NCBI GenBank assembly: GCA_022316685.1
Contig: JAKJHU010000023.1
Span: 3,273,192 to 3,337,191, forward strand
Origin: Progne subis subis
Taxonomy: Eukaryota > Chordata > Aves > Passeriformes > Hirundinidae
DNA: 64,000 bases
Direction of reading: 5' to 3'
Both the position numbers and the translations under genes were made by a program. Positions 41,801 to 54,222 of the stretch are shown here, one piece after another. The notes beneath the pieces were generated by a model. The model had not been told where the DNA came from and made no database searches. It saw only the letters and a list, made by a program, of their open reading frames with translations. Each line of letters begins with the position of its first letter. The first letter of the stretch is position 1.

Positions 41801-42209
41801 AGGCACAAAGAACCAAAAAAGTAATTTTAAACACTTTTATGGGTTTAAGCTATGTAGGAACTAAAATAAATGAATAATGCTTCCCCTGGGTGAAGAAAAC
41901 CAAAATACTGTTGAATCATCTGTGCACAGATTTTACAAAGGAAGTATTGAAGAGTCAAAATTCAGTTAAAAGTACCTTAATCGGTATTTCTTTGGCTGTG
42001 ATTATTTGGTTGATATTAAACCTAGATAATCAGTGCTTTCTAGAGAACAGCAATCATTTTTCAACATAATGCTGACTTATATAAGCACCAAACCTCTGTA
42101 AACTGGCATTATTTTCTTGGCAAATACACGCAATGACAACTTAGAAGAGAAACAGGAAAGCTTTCCAGAAGATGATGAGATGAACTTGTTGCAGATCACG
42201 GTAGTTGAG
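38833..42209. other. Noncoding, no gene recognised
   Basis: Unique sequence between two solo LTRs. No repeat or coding signal was recognised. Confidence 0.6.
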
Positions 42210-42753
42210 TGTAGTGGGTGTAGCTGGCAAGGTTGTGGTAGCAGGGAAGCTGTGACCCCAAGAGAGCCCACGCTGGAGCTGCTGGCAGGGCCTGTGGCCC
42301 CACAGGGCACCCACACTGGAGCAGCTCACGGAAAACTGCAGCCTGTGGGAAAGGCTCACCCTGGAGAAGTTTTTGGAGGACTGTCTCTCATGGGAGGGAC
42401 TCCATCCTGGAGCAGAGGAGAAATATAAGGAGAAAGAAATGGCCCCCTGGGCTCCTGAGAGAGAGAAGGTAGAGAAGTTGGGAATGATGCTAAGCCTGTG
42501 GGAACAGAGGTGTGTTTATAGATTTGTTTGTATTTCTCATGAATCTACTGTAATTTGATAATTAATAAATTAAACTGATTTTCCAAAATTATATCTCTTT
42601 TGTTCATGACAGTAACTGGGGAATGATGTCTCCAGATTACTCTTTATCTCAACACAGAAGCTTTCCATTAAAATTTCTCTCCTTGTGTACAGGAAGGGGA
42701 GAGAAAAATCAGTTAGGGGGTACCCAGCAGTCAGCCAAGGTCAGTTCACCAAA
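42210..42753 (+). mobile_element. Solo LTR, second avian ERV family, internally deleted
   Basis: It starts TGTAGTGGGTGTAGCTGGC and ends near CAGTTCACCAAA. It shares blocks with 48,197-49,136: 'gaagtttttggaggactgt', 'tcatgggagggactcca', a 'ggagcagaggag' block and 'tttatctcaacac'. It keeps the polyadenylation segment (AATTAATAAATTAAACTGATT, around 42,560) that the 48 kb copy has lost. It lacks most of the 5' tandem-like region that the 48 kb copy retains, from about 42,245 onward. Confidence 0.82.
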
Positions 42754-42796
42754 TGAAAATAGAGAGAAAATCCAAGATTCTATAGGAATAATTTCA

Positions 42797-42820
42797 CAAT
42801 AAACAAACAAACAAACAATA
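42797..42820 (+). repeat. (AAAC)n short tract
   Basis: Consecutive AAAC units lie about 45 bases beyond the right end of the 42.2 kb LTR. Confidence 0.85.
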
Positions 42821-43796
42821 AAATCATCATAGCCGCATTGATTGAGATATGTGAAATAAGAGAATAATTCAGCAACCCAGAAAATTCAGTTAAAATCAAA
42901 AGAAAATATCTTTAGTGCGCTGTCTTTAAAAATTGTTTTGAATTAATAATACTGCTAGTATTAGTAATAGTTGCACAAGAAAGCCTCTCAACAGTTCTGC
43001 TACAGAGAAATGCCTCACTGGGAAAAGAAAAAATAGTGATAGCTTCAATTTTTTTTATTTTTTTTTTTTTTTAATAACTTAATTATTAGTGTGCTAATCC
43101 AGATCAGGAACATAGGATACTCAAAGTTCTTTTCAACAGATTCAAATAGTCAACATAAAAACATTGTATTTTTGAAGCCTTAATCATGACTTGGAAAAGC
43201 TTGTTCAACAGAACAAAAAACCACCAACCAAACAACAAAACTCAAAAAAAACGTAATGACTGGCATTTCAAATGCAAAGTGAAAGATTTACTAACATGTA
43301 CCAGCTTTTTCTCTCTCTTTTTCTTAATTTCATATTGCACTACTAATAATGTATTTTTGTTTCAACTTGTGAATTAGCTGAGTCTCATTTTCAAATGGCA
43401 CACGATAAATCTCATGCTTTGCTTTCTAATTTTTTTCTTTTACTTGGCTGTTCTCTCAAACCCATGAAAGGTACATTTCAAATATTATTTGTGTTGCTAT
43501 TTTGTGCTTTCATTTGATCCATACACTGTCACGGTTTGATACCTCACATCAGATGTTGCTGCAGCCTTTGAGAAGCATATGTGCTGATTCACATTCCAGC
43601 TCTGTTTTCTCCAGAGAAACACTCAAAATTAATGTTAAATTAGGTCAGTAGTTGGATTGAAAATGCAGAATAAATTACCCAAAACACCTTTCTTATTTGT
43701 GGTATAGAAATAAGGAGAAAATAAAAATCAGGGTTCAGAACACCTTTTAGTCTTGTGTTCCAGCACTAAGTGATATTTTTTCTTTTTCCACTGGTA

Positions 43797-43911
43797 AATC
43801 AAAACAAACAAATAAATGAACTGAAACAACAAAACAAAACCACCAAAAAACCAAACAAAACCCCAAACCAAACCAACCAACCAACCAATCAACCAAACAA
43901 ACAAACAAAAT
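43797..43911 (+). repeat. A/C low-complexity tract, (AAAC)n and (CCAA)n
   Basis: About 115 bases of AAAC, ACAAA and CCAA words almost without G or T. Its composition matches the 4.2 kb tract. Confidence 0.9.
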
Positions 43912-44810
43912 GAACTGGTTTTTTCCTATAATAGATAGTAAAACTATCCCAAAATATTTTTTTTAGAGTATTTGCACTTTCAGATATACTCCAAAATATG
44001 TGAAACTCATGGTAAGATTGTGAGAATTGACAACTTCTGTCCTCGTTTGCAGGGAATGTGCAGGAAGAGCTGGGGAACACAGTGACTCATCTACATGAGT
44101 TAATTAAACATTGCCTGTGGTGCTCTATTATCTCACCCTCATGCTGTTAAAAGGGTCTTTGGCATGATTTTACTCTGGGCCACCAAGGACTCTCCTAGTC
44201 AGCATCTAAGCAAGTCTGCATGATTGTTCCTAATTGTCAATTTGGATAAGGCACCTCTTTTGGATGCCAAAAGGGTTTTAATCGTATCGATGCACAAGTT
44301 GGCCCCAGGGCCAAAGAATGGGCCAGTCACGGTTTCCTGTGCTACTTTCAAGGTGATCAAAATGACAAAACCTTGTGAAAATACATTTGGAAAATGGGGA
44401 GGGAAAACAGTAGAGTCACTGGGAGAATCCCCTCCTCATAAAAAATAAACAAAAATCTAAGAAATATAAAAAATAAGATAGATATTTGCAAAGGGAACTT
44501 AGAAGTCTATGGTCAGATAATATCAACAACAGCAAAAGTCAAGCTGATTTAGAACTTGCAAATTAACTTATACCATAAAAATAGTCTTATAAATAATCAA
44601 GAACAAAATAGGTGTCCAGTCTCTACCCCCACTCCTGCTAATAATAAAGACGGAGCACAGATTAAAGGCAGTGTTGGCATGAACCCAAATGTAAATTAAA
44701 GCTTTGTCTTTTTCCTGATATGATTGATGAAAAAAATTAGCCAACAATCCTCCAAAATAATAGGAGACACAGTAGGCAAGCAGAATTACTAAATCTAAGA
44801 CTGAAGTAGA

Positions 44811-44842
44811 TCTCAGTTTGGAGATATCTCAATTTGGAGATA
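44811..44842 (+). repeat. 16-bp unit, two tandem copies
   Basis: TCTCAGTTTGGAGATA is followed at once by TCTCAATTTGGAGATA, with one mismatch. Confidence 0.9.
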
Positions 44843-45457
44843 TCCATTCCAAAGGTCTAAAAAACTTGTACATTAAGTCTTAAGTCAAATATCAAGAATT
44901 GTTAATACATTTATAAGGCTGATAACTGTACCTCTTGGCTAAACAATTGGCATTGTAGCATCTACATTTAATAAATGAAGAAAGAGCAACAGCTGAATAC
45001 AGTCCTTTATCTGACTTAAACAGTAGGCAGAGCTTTGGATTATTTTAAAAACAAACAAACGAACAAACAAAACTACTGAAAGCTATAGAAGAAAATAAAA
45101 ATTATGGCGAGTAGTGTGGGTCTATCATCTGTGCATTGTGCAGTACCAGTCAGGTAAGGCCTCCTAGAAAATGAAAATAAAATAAAAGTAATTGTAGAGG
45201 ACCAGACTTCAGCGTGTTTTGTCCAAATTCTGGCTATTATAAGAGAAAAGTTAATGGAGCAGAGTCCTGTGGAGGTCAGGCACTGCTGGTTGCAGCTGAC
45301 TTTCTGCTTGGTCTTGAGTCCCATGCTCAGCTCCCTCCACTCCCAAATCACCTCCTGCAAAGAGGCTGGCTGGGAACTCATGAACAAAATGCATGAAAAG
45401 ACTGATTTACATAGAAGGTGTGCACCTGATGAACTAAATAAGGGAGTGAATTGGACC

Positions 45458-45523
45458 CTCTCCTGCTCTTTTCCCCTCTTCCCTTTCTCCTCTCCTTTCT
45501 TCTCTTTCACTTTCTCTGTCTCG
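45458..45523 (+). repeat. Polypyrimidine tract
   Basis: About 65 bases are almost entirely C and T, in short CTTT, CTCC and TTCC words. The tract lies some 70 bases before the LTR-like segment. The minus-strand translation is Lys/Glu-rich for that reason only. Confidence 0.85.
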
Positions 45524-45589
45524 CAAGTCCAGCTCCAGACCGTCCACACGTGAGGACCAATGTGGGATCTAAGGGCTGACGACAACCTT

Positions 45590-45928
45590 TGTGTTCTGGG
45601 GAAAACATGTCTATCATATTTTACCATGCTGAATGCTGTTGTGGGAGCTGGAGGATTATGGAGGTGTATTGTGACTTGTGAGCCAGAGCAGGTTAATACT
45701 GAAGTGTACTGTACAAAATTTAGGGCTTGTTTTCCTCCACTCTTGGGGAATTCTATTGTACAAATTTAAGGGCTTGTTAGCCAATGTCTTACCAGTTTAA
45801 ACAGTGAGGTGGTTGCCAAAGTTATGGTGACTGTACAATAAAGCCTAAGAGTTCCCTGACAAGGGGGTCTGGTGTCTTTCTTCAGGCTAATGAGAATTTA
45901 CCAAACACCACCATTGTGTTGTGACACT
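45590..45928 (+). mobile_element. Probable solo LTR (family not recognised)
   Basis: The segment contains an AATAAA signal at about 45,836 in 'gactgtacaataaagcc'. A U5-like part follows ('ccctgacaagggggtctgg') and ends GTTGTGACA at 45,928. Inside it, 'tgtacaaaatttagggcttg' recurs in variant form about 50 bases later. The layout is LTR-like. The start is not certain, and the orientation follows from the poly(A) signal. Confidence 0.5.
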
Positions 45929-48196
45929 TATCAATGCAGATTTCGGTAAAACACACATGGGAAACTATTAATACAGATAAACTGATAAAATAATAGAAAA
46001 AGAGGATTATGTTGGACTGTACTGAAAGCAAATCTTTTAGTCAGGAAAGGCTGGTAATGAAGCTCTTAGATGAGTAATGAGGACAGTCTTTCCATCCTGC
46101 CCTTGCTCTAATTTGGAAAAGTTCTAATTCACAGCTTTGGGATGCACTGTCAATGAATAAGTCTTAAGAATACCACACACAAACAACAGAAGACTTTGCC
46201 TGGAAGCTGATGAGGGTTTATAAAAATTGCATCCAAAACACAACCACTAAAAATAATGACCAAGCCTAAAACCTTATGCATTGAGCATTAAGTAGAGAGC
46301 ATGTAGCTCATCTCTAGGTAATTCTGAGTGATTGTTCTAGACATTCATTAAATAAAAGGTTATTCAATCAGGAAAACTATATGTGAAATAGCAAAAGACA
46401 TCATTGACATCGGTGGAAGATTTCTTGTAAATCCTCAACAGCATACCACACCAGAACCATCACAGAGAAATCTTCTGGATGCTGAGGGAAAAGAGAACTA
46501 TGGGACTATCTTGTCTTGTTTACCTTAATTTAAAAATGGCCAAGATGCATGGATGATACGCAATACCTATTATTTTCTGAGGAAATGCAAAGAATGAGAG
46601 AATTAATTGTGCATAGAAACAAAATTTACACAGAAACAGTATATTCAGAGTAACATATAATGATTTCTGAACGGTAGAAATTGATGGCCTGGAAAAATAA
46701 ATCTAAGAGAGTAAGAATGTAAAACTACTTTAAGTATTTTAAAGTTTGGTATTAAGGCTTTAATTTTAAGAAATGCACCACACTGGGTGCTTAGAGTACT
46801 TATAATAAGGAGTAGAATTGATAGCAAGTAGTGTTTGTCCTAGTGCAATATTTGTAGGACTGTCCTTTACTTCTGCTCCATGGCACCTTCAAGAACTATC
46901 TGAAATAGGTACCAAGCATTTTTTTAAACTTCTTTTGTGTCATGTCTTTTTTATAACTAATAGAGGAGATTTACATTTCTACTTCACAACTTCACAATTT
47001 ATTTTCCACTGTGGTCATATCCTACAAAGTACTTTAAGACAACAAGATTTTCAAGGGAGAAAAATTTCCCTAGAAATAATTTCGCAGTTGAAAAATGGGT
47101 GGGGAAATTAATTCACAACCAGTGTAAATTCATCCATAATTCTGGAAAAAGGGTGAAAGTCTCTGCCTCATATGATTAAGTTACCTACAAGTAGAAGTCA
47201 GAAGGAAAGTCAAATTCTTTCCTGCTGTTTCTAAGTGGATTGTTTTTCTTCTTAATCAAGACTAATATAGGGATGAGCAGCTACAAAAACTCCTGACCTG
47301 TGAGAGTAATCTCTTCATGAACAAACTGTCTCTTTCCACACTGAAATAAAATCTTTGTAACTCTATCCCTTGTTCTCCCTTCTGCTGATGTACAAAGCAT
47401 ATTAGATGTCAGATCTTAAAAATTGTCTGCTTAAAGTTAAACCAGCTTCAAATCACAATAGTTTTTGTAAAGTGGCCTACACAAGTTTGAAAAGCAGACC
47501 TCATTTCTCAGTCCCACATTACAAGCTCTGAAGGGAACTGTCAGCAAATGGCATTTTATTTTATTGAGGAAAGAGAAATCAAGGATAGAATACTCTTCTG
47601 GTTTTTTTACATCTGATGTCTTTTGTTACTTTTGAATCAAATCCTTGATGGCATTTATTATTTGTTTTAAATGATCTCACTTCTCCCATTTTTAATTAAA
47701 AGTTATAAAATCTGTTATTTACCCCGGAGATTAGATCAGAGCCATTTCATCCTATTTACAACAAAGACAGTCTGTAATAAGTCCTTGAAATGCCTTCTAA
47801 TCTCTAATATAAATATTTATTTAATCAGTTTAAAGATGATAATAATTTACCAGAGAGACTGAGACAACTTCTACAAAGTTACTATGGATGAAAACATGTC
47901 TTTTGAGGTTTTTAAAAACTCAATAGCTTGAAACAGATCCTTTAGAATATGCTCCAATCTTTTTTGGCAAATCATTGTTTAGGTTGCTATCTTTTTTGTA
48001 TTTTACTTATATATAACCTAAGGAGATTTTTTCCTCAGGCATCTATTGATTGCATTAATTGCTTATTGACTATTTGCTTGGAAGAATATGTTCTGTCATT
48101 TCAATCATTAGATTAAATGCTGCTCTTCTGTACTGGTTTCAGCCTTAAAACCATTACCTCTTCCTAAGTTACTTACAGTTTCAAACTCACACCACT
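45929..48196. other. Noncoding, no gene recognised
   Basis: A+T-rich unique sequence between two LTRs with nothing recognisable. Confidence 0.6.
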
Positions 48197-49136
48197 CGTG
48201 CTGGGTTTGCATGACAAGGATTCCATAGCAGGGGAGCCATAGGACTAACTTTTGGGAACTACAGAGCTAACTTCTCTGAAAAGCTGCCAGAAGCTTCTCC
48301 CATGTCTGACAGAGCCAAGGCCAGCTGCTTACAAGAGAGACCTGCCACTGGCCAAGGCTGAGCCCAGCAGTGATGGTGGCAGTGCCACCGGGATAACAAA
48401 GCAAAGAAGAAAAAGATCCAAAACGTGCAACGAGCTACAGCAGCCAGAGAAGAGAGGAGTGACATTATTTGAGCAACAGACCTGCAGGCTCCCAGGGTCA
48501 GTGAAGCAGAAGTGGAAAGACATGCTCCAGGTGTCAGAGCAGAGATTCCCCTTCAGCCCATGATGAAGACCAGGATGTTGCTGCTGTGTTCCTGCTGACC
48601 ATGGAGCTCCACAATGGAGCAGGTATCCACTTGAAGTCCACGGAGGACCCTGTTCCAGAGCAGGTGGATGTTCAAAGGAGGCGCTAACACTGCAGGAATC
48701 CTGTGCAAGTTCCTGACAGGATGGGTGGGCCCATGGGAGACCCATGCTGGAGCAGCCTGTTCCTGAAGGGCTGCACCCCAAGGAAGGGATCCATGCTGAA
48801 GTTTGTGAAGGGCTGTATCTTATGAGAAGGACTCATGTTGAAGAAGTTCATGGAGGATTATGTCTTGTAGGAGGTAACCCATGGTGGAATGGGATGAGTG
48901 TGAAAAGTCCTCCCCCCAAGAAGGAAGAAGCAGAAGAGACAATGTGTGACAAAATTACTACAGCTTCTAATTCCTTTCCCCCTGCATGGGAGGAGGAATG
49001 CTGAGTGATGTCTCCCTGTCCTTATCTCAACAAATGAGTCTTTTGTTATATTTTCCCTCCCCTATCCAGGTGAGGAGGGCAGTGCCAAAGTGGTTGAGCT
49101 GGGCACCTTTTGTCTAGTCAAGGTCAAACCACCACA
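48197..49136 (+). mobile_element. Solo LTR, same family as 42.2 kb, long copy
   Basis: It begins with a CGTGCTGGGTTTGCATGAC block, where the TG start is probably mutated to CG. It ends GGTCAAACCACCACA. The interior has the repeated 'catgctggagcag', 'gatccatgctgaag' and 'gactcatgttgaagaag' modules that characterise this LTR, then 'tgtctccctgtccttatctc' near the end. The segment with the poly(A) signal present in the 42 kb copy is missing between about 48,990 and 49,005. No viral genes adjoin it. Open frames inside it on both strands are by-products. Confidence 0.85.
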
Positions 49137-52100
49137 TAACAAGATCCTCTCTTTTGTACATTTAATTAAATTTATACTCTTTATCTTTACAACCAAATAT
49201 TCATAACAAAAATGTCCCCTTAGCTGTATTAAAAAAAAGCAGGTTTTCAAAAATTGAAGACACAAATGTAGTGTTTTGACAGAGTACTAAATTCTATGGC
49301 CAAGCAGAACATATAATGATTAGTTATAGTTAGGGGAGTTTTGGAAGTTAACTGGTAATGGAGAGTGTAAATGTGGCTGAGCTGATAGCGCCTGGAGGTG
49401 TTCAAACATTGTGGCTCAGCATTTCCTATGGATCTCATTCCTTTGGGGCCAGAAACCAGGACTGAGAAAGGCCTAGAGGAGGCAACAAGGAATTTATCTC
49501 TCATGTGGGATGAGAAGTCAACCAGGTAAGGAGCAATAGCTTTTTTCTTGCTGCACCTCTTTCATAGTACATTCTTCCTTTAATGTTTTTGCATCCTTTC
49601 CATTCTCTCCAGTAGATGTGGTGCTACTGTTGAGTACAAGATGATGCTCACTGGAGAACAAAAATCTTGTGCTTGCTGTTGGCAGTGTATCCAGTGCTGC
49701 TGACAGAAAAGCCACAGTATATTCCCACATCAAATATTTGGGCTGTGTTGCTTCTGACAGCTGTCTCCACCACAGCCAATGCTAAATCTGAAAGCAGTCA
49801 ACACCTAATTTCTCAAGACAGAAATGAGAGTGCTATATAAAGTAATCATAAGGGGCCCAGTCTTTGTCCTAGCTTTACCTTGCTCAGTGCTTAATTCCCT
49901 GCAGTATAAGTAGGGAGAACATGCTGACCTGGGTAAGGTTCATCAGTGTTCAGGGGATAGCTATTTCACTTTGTGGCTTGCATATTGATTTAAAAGAATG
50001 AATCCATTCTGCATGCAGCTGGAAAGTAAAACACTTTAAAGATCTCTGACTAATTTTCTGGAGCCTATTTTTCAATCTCTAGACAATACATTTGGACATC
50101 ACTTCTACGTTACTGTTTTATCTCCTCTGTTCACATTATTCTCAATACTGCAGTTCCTGCTCTGCAGAAAAAAATATGTTTATTATTCATTTTACTTTTG
50201 GCATTTGTTTTCACCAAGCTTTGAAATTTACCTGTGAACAATCCATGAGTCTATTTGAGGTGAGGGTGTACTCCCAGACCTTTTGGGGCAATATTGAAAA
50301 CTTGCAATTACAGATCTATCTTGCATGATACTGTCTCTTTTTCTCAGCATTGCCTTTTATAGTATATGGCTATCAGGGTGTCTTTTATGTTTCTTGTTTA
50401 ACAAAATTCTCCAGTTGAAATAAAACAGCTTTTTACTTGCAAACAACAGTTTTATTTGCACTTCAGTGGATATTGTAAATACCTGAGCATTTAATGTTCA
50501 GTTTTGTATATATTACTTCAAATGACATTCCAATCTCCCTGATCCAGTAGCTGACATGTAGGCTCACAGTGTGTAGATAGTTGCATTTCATAGGTCTGTT
50601 CATAAACCTATGTTTCAATTACAGATACAATACTAAATTCATAATAACACAAACTTAGTATTTAAATGATAGTTATTTTTTCAATAAATACAAAATTCAA
50701 TTATCTGTGCAACATAAAATAAATATGAAAAAACCTGCTCCCAAAAAAAGAACATAGGTTAGGTGTCCTGGTTTGGGACAAATTTGGAAGGGAATGATGG
50801 AGATACCAGGATACAACATCATAAAGTGACCCCAGGATATTGGGAAAAATAAAAAGTGGAAACAAGTACCCATAAAGAGAGGGAAAATTGAATTTAATCA
50901 ATCAGCACAATTGATTATAAGAATAGCTCTAAGTGGTACATGTCAGGGGAATCCAAGAAAGATGTCCAGACATACTTTAAACATTTTGATCAATATTAGT
51001 GTTTGTTGGTGCTTTTATTCTTTCTGTTTGTCTCTTTCTCTTTATTTATTTATTTTTTTAAACCAAGACTCCAACACTCTTCAAGCAATAGTCTTCTTTA
51101 CTTACTTTTTTCCTGTGATTTGCCCTCTTCAAGCACACGGCCCTATGCGGCTTCCCAGCCTGTTCATACAGGCATGATTTTGGGAGAGAATGCCACCAAT
51201 TAATAAAATTTTGCACTTGTATTTGTGTCAGTCATGTGTCTAAGAATTGCAAGGAATGCAGTAAAGAATAGAGAATTCTGTTCTTCAATTTTTTCTTTTT
51301 TATTAATGTCTGTTAAATAGCAATATTTAAAAAATGTAACTAAATATACATAATTTTTTTTTAATTTACAGTGGATACCATATTTCTGTGCACATCACAT
51401 GCTGGTAGTTGAGTAATCATAACTCTTATGATGTCTAATCAAATGCTAAATGCATTTCTTGCCACCATACCAGGCCAATGAATCGTGTTGATACTGGTGA
51501 AACCATAATCATTTATTCAAATGATCTTACTAATTTTTTGTATAGCAAAGATAAAAATCTCATGAGAAGTAGATGAAGCAGACAAAGTTCAAAAGGGTGA
51601 CTGTCTGTAGAAACAATAACCTTGACTTCAGACTGCAGGTGCAAAATACAGTGATATTAAAAATGCATTTAAATATGAGTTGCTGCAGGTAAACCAATTC
51701 GGTTGTCACATCTAAAAAGTCTTGTGATACTCATGAGCTACAGAGACACAGGCCTGGCACACATCTATGGCCTGGGCTTCTGGAGCCAGAAGATCACCAG
51801 CCCTTTTGAGAACTTAAGCTCTAGCTATGGCACACCATAGACCTTTGTAAGAGCTGCTGTGCACTGGTGCCTGTCTCTTATTGCAAGGCCCCAAATTCTT
51901 GTGTTACAGAGGTTCAGATTTGGAGCAATTCCCCCAGCATCTGAGGAGAATCACAGCTTTAAAAATAATAAAAGAGTGGAAAAAAGTTCAGTGTTTCTTT
52001 CATCTTTCAGGACTTCAGAAGGTGAGGGTCTTGATAGGAAGGCCAAAAGAAGCTGATTGCAATTCATTTGAGTGGTGTAACGTGTATAAACTTATTGCCT

Positions 52101-52413
52101 TGGATAATGATTTCTGCTGCTGCAGTTTAGAAGAGAACCACAGAGCTTACAGTCTGTTCAGAAAACCAAGGATGGAATTTGTCCTGACCTAGGCATGATG
52201 TCATATTCAACAAACTTAAAAAAAAGAAAAGCACTCATCCAGGTTTTCAGTAATGCCCTTTTTGACATCTTATTAGCTTTCATTGGTACAATGACAAAAT
52301 TGCTGTGATTTGAGCTCCTTCTGTTTCACTACAGTTTCTGTACCAGTCAGGGTCTTCCATGATGCTCACACAAACACACCACACACACACATGGACTGCT
52401 AAAAATGATTCCC
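49137..52413. other. Noncoding, no gene recognised
   Basis: Apart from the possible LTR fragment at 50.77 kb, nothing was recognised. A+T-rich tracts lie near 51,040 and 51,350. Confidence 0.55.
50767..50895 (+). mobile_element. Possible LTR 5' fragment
   Basis: The segment begins TGTCCTGGTTTGGGACAAAT, a start resembling several avian LTRs, and runs through 'gaccccaggatattggg'. After about 50,895 the similarity fades. The call rests mainly on the terminal word, so it is weak. Confidence 0.35.
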
Positions 52414-52453
52414 TACCATGTTACTCTATTGCCCACCATGTTACTCTATTCCC
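52414..52453 (+). repeat. 20-bp unit, two tandem copies
   Basis: TACCATGTTACTCTATTGCC is followed by CACCATGTTACTCTATTCCC, with two mismatches. A short (CA)n run lies just before. Confidence 0.9.
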
Positions 52454-52719
52454 CTGTCACCCTGTGGTTCCAGTGGAGCTAAACTCACAAAACTTGAGCA
52501 ATGCTGTAACAAATCAAACATGTATGTGCCACTCACACACAAACTCTTTGCCCCAGGGAGTTATGAGACAGCACTTCTTGCTTTACAATGATTATAACCA
52601 TAACATTTTGAGTTTTTAAGAAAAAAGAGTACACAGAAAAAAGTTAGATATCCTAAAGAAAATATCCTTAAGAAATAAAACAGAAGAACAAGAAGAAACA
52701 ACAAGAAAGAGAATATTAG

Positions 52720-52795
52720 AGGTCAGATTCTCAGCTGGTGTAAGCTGGAGCAGCTCCATGGCCTCCAGTGGAGCTGTACCAGTTTATCCAACACT
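52720..52795. mobile_element. Ancient palindromic MITE-like element
   Basis: 'ctggtgtaagctggagcagc' (52,735 on) is an imperfect inverted copy of 52,762-52,792, whose complement reads 'ttggataaactggtacagct'. The two arms meet almost without a loop. The phrase 'cagattctcagctggtgtaa' resembles an old hairpin DNA-element family that I associate with turtle and crocodilian genomes. It is decayed. Confidence 0.55.
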
Positions 52796-52905
52796 TATGC
52801 CCAGGCCCAGTCTGCCCTTTCAGAAAAATCACTGAACTGGTACCTTCAAAGCTTTCCCTATCATGCTGTTAAATTTCTTTTGCTACTATCAACAATTTCT
52901 TTCTT

Positions 52906-52992
52906 AAAAAAAAAAAAAAAAAAATTGCATACGGAAATTATTCACATTGCTTTATTTTTTCTTTGTCAGTTCACAAAAAAAAAAAAAAAAAA
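52906..52992 (+). repeat. Two poly-A runs (19 A and 18 A)
   Basis: A runs at 52,906-52,924 and 52,975-52,992 are separated by about 50 bases of unique sequence. Confidence 0.9.
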
Positions 52993-54145
52993 TCTAGATG
53001 TCAAAACCTTGCATTTAGTCACTGAAAGAGTAATCTTGAAAGGAGAACATAGTTTTACAAACTGGACACATACGCTGTGTACTTTTCTCTAATATTTGCA
53101 CACTATAAAGCAAGTGGGTTTTTTGTTTTGTTTTAAAACCTTCTTCATATATTATCATACAAAAATATTCATATGCAAGTAACAAAGTTTTTTTTAAACA
53201 TCCAACTTTTTAAAACCTAAATCAAAGTCACACAAATTAGGGGTTTTGTTTTTTTTTTTCCTTTTTTGTTTGGTTTTATGTTGTTTTGTTGGTTTTTAAT
53301 CTAGACAAAGTATACCTTGTGCTTTAGTAAACTTATGGCATCATGTGCTCTTTACAAGGATTGTACTGAAGGAGCTTATGTGTTGGTATTCATTAAATAA
53401 TGTAAAACTTGCCTACTTTTGTGGGTTTTTTTTCTCTTAATCCTCTTTTTTCCCCCTCTATGTGTTATTGTGTTTGTCTATACGTGTGGAAAAGTTAAGG
53501 CAAGTGCAATTAAAGTTACAAAAATCAATGTTTCTATTGCTAACATGTGCAGCATTCATATTTTGTGGGTGATGTGTTTTCTCCCGTAAGAATAAAATTG
53601 ATGAAAATACAAAAATGTTTAATTTGTAATAGCTATTACAATAAGCTCTTCTTTTTTTTTTTATACCAGACTTGGTGACTTTTCCAAAAGTTAGGATAAC
53701 ATAAACCATGTTCTTTTTAAAGTAACATACACTGAAACTAGGTAATGTTTTGATCATGACTCTTGCTTCTCAGCAATAAGTATAGTATTACTACAAAAAT
53801 GCAGTTCCTCTTAGCTATGACCCATCTAATTTTTTTTAAAAATAAATATAAATTAATCTCTTTAGGTAAAATCTTTAATATACAGTAGGCATAAATATAG
53901 GTTTATGTATTTCTACTTAACTTTAGTACTTCTATTTTAACTTTAATGATTTTGAACAAAGTGTATAAAGGAAGAGACACATTTTCCAGATTATAGTCAT
54001 ACCTGTAGCCTTAAAAAAAACCTTGACAAGAATGCATATGTTAAATTATGGTTTGTATGGCAATAGTTATGGACATTTGAAAAAGGCAATGATGATGACA
54101 CTTCAATTAAATTGCAGAATAGACAGAAATTCATGTTCACAAATT

Positions 54146-54222
54146 CTGGGCCTGATTCTGCTCTTTATTTTGCACCAGTTACACACAGCTGCAGTTAATT
54201 CTACTGACTTCAGTAGAATTTA
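54146..54222. mobile_element. Ancient palindromic MITE-like element
   Basis: The stretch opens 'ctgggcctgattctgctc', carries 'gcaccagttacac', and then has a near-perfect palindrome at 54,197-54,220. In that palindrome 'aattctactga' faces 'tcagtagaatt' around a two-base centre. This is the same style of element as at 52.7 kb, which makes accidental self-complementarity less likely. Confidence 0.55.

Noticed and set aside
45073..45627. 184-codon minus-strand frame, the longest in the window
   Set aside because: Its Lys/Glu-rich part comes from the polypyrimidine tract on the other strand. No family resemblance, no splice context, and composition is not exon-like.
42754..48196. Internal provirus genes between the two same-family LTRs
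   Set aside because: No gag, protease, reverse-transcriptase or envelope-like motif was seen in any frame, so a provirus is not claimed.
48252..48781. Long overlapping frames on both strands near 48.3-48.8 kb
   Set aside because: They lie inside the solo LTR and reflect its GC-rich modules.
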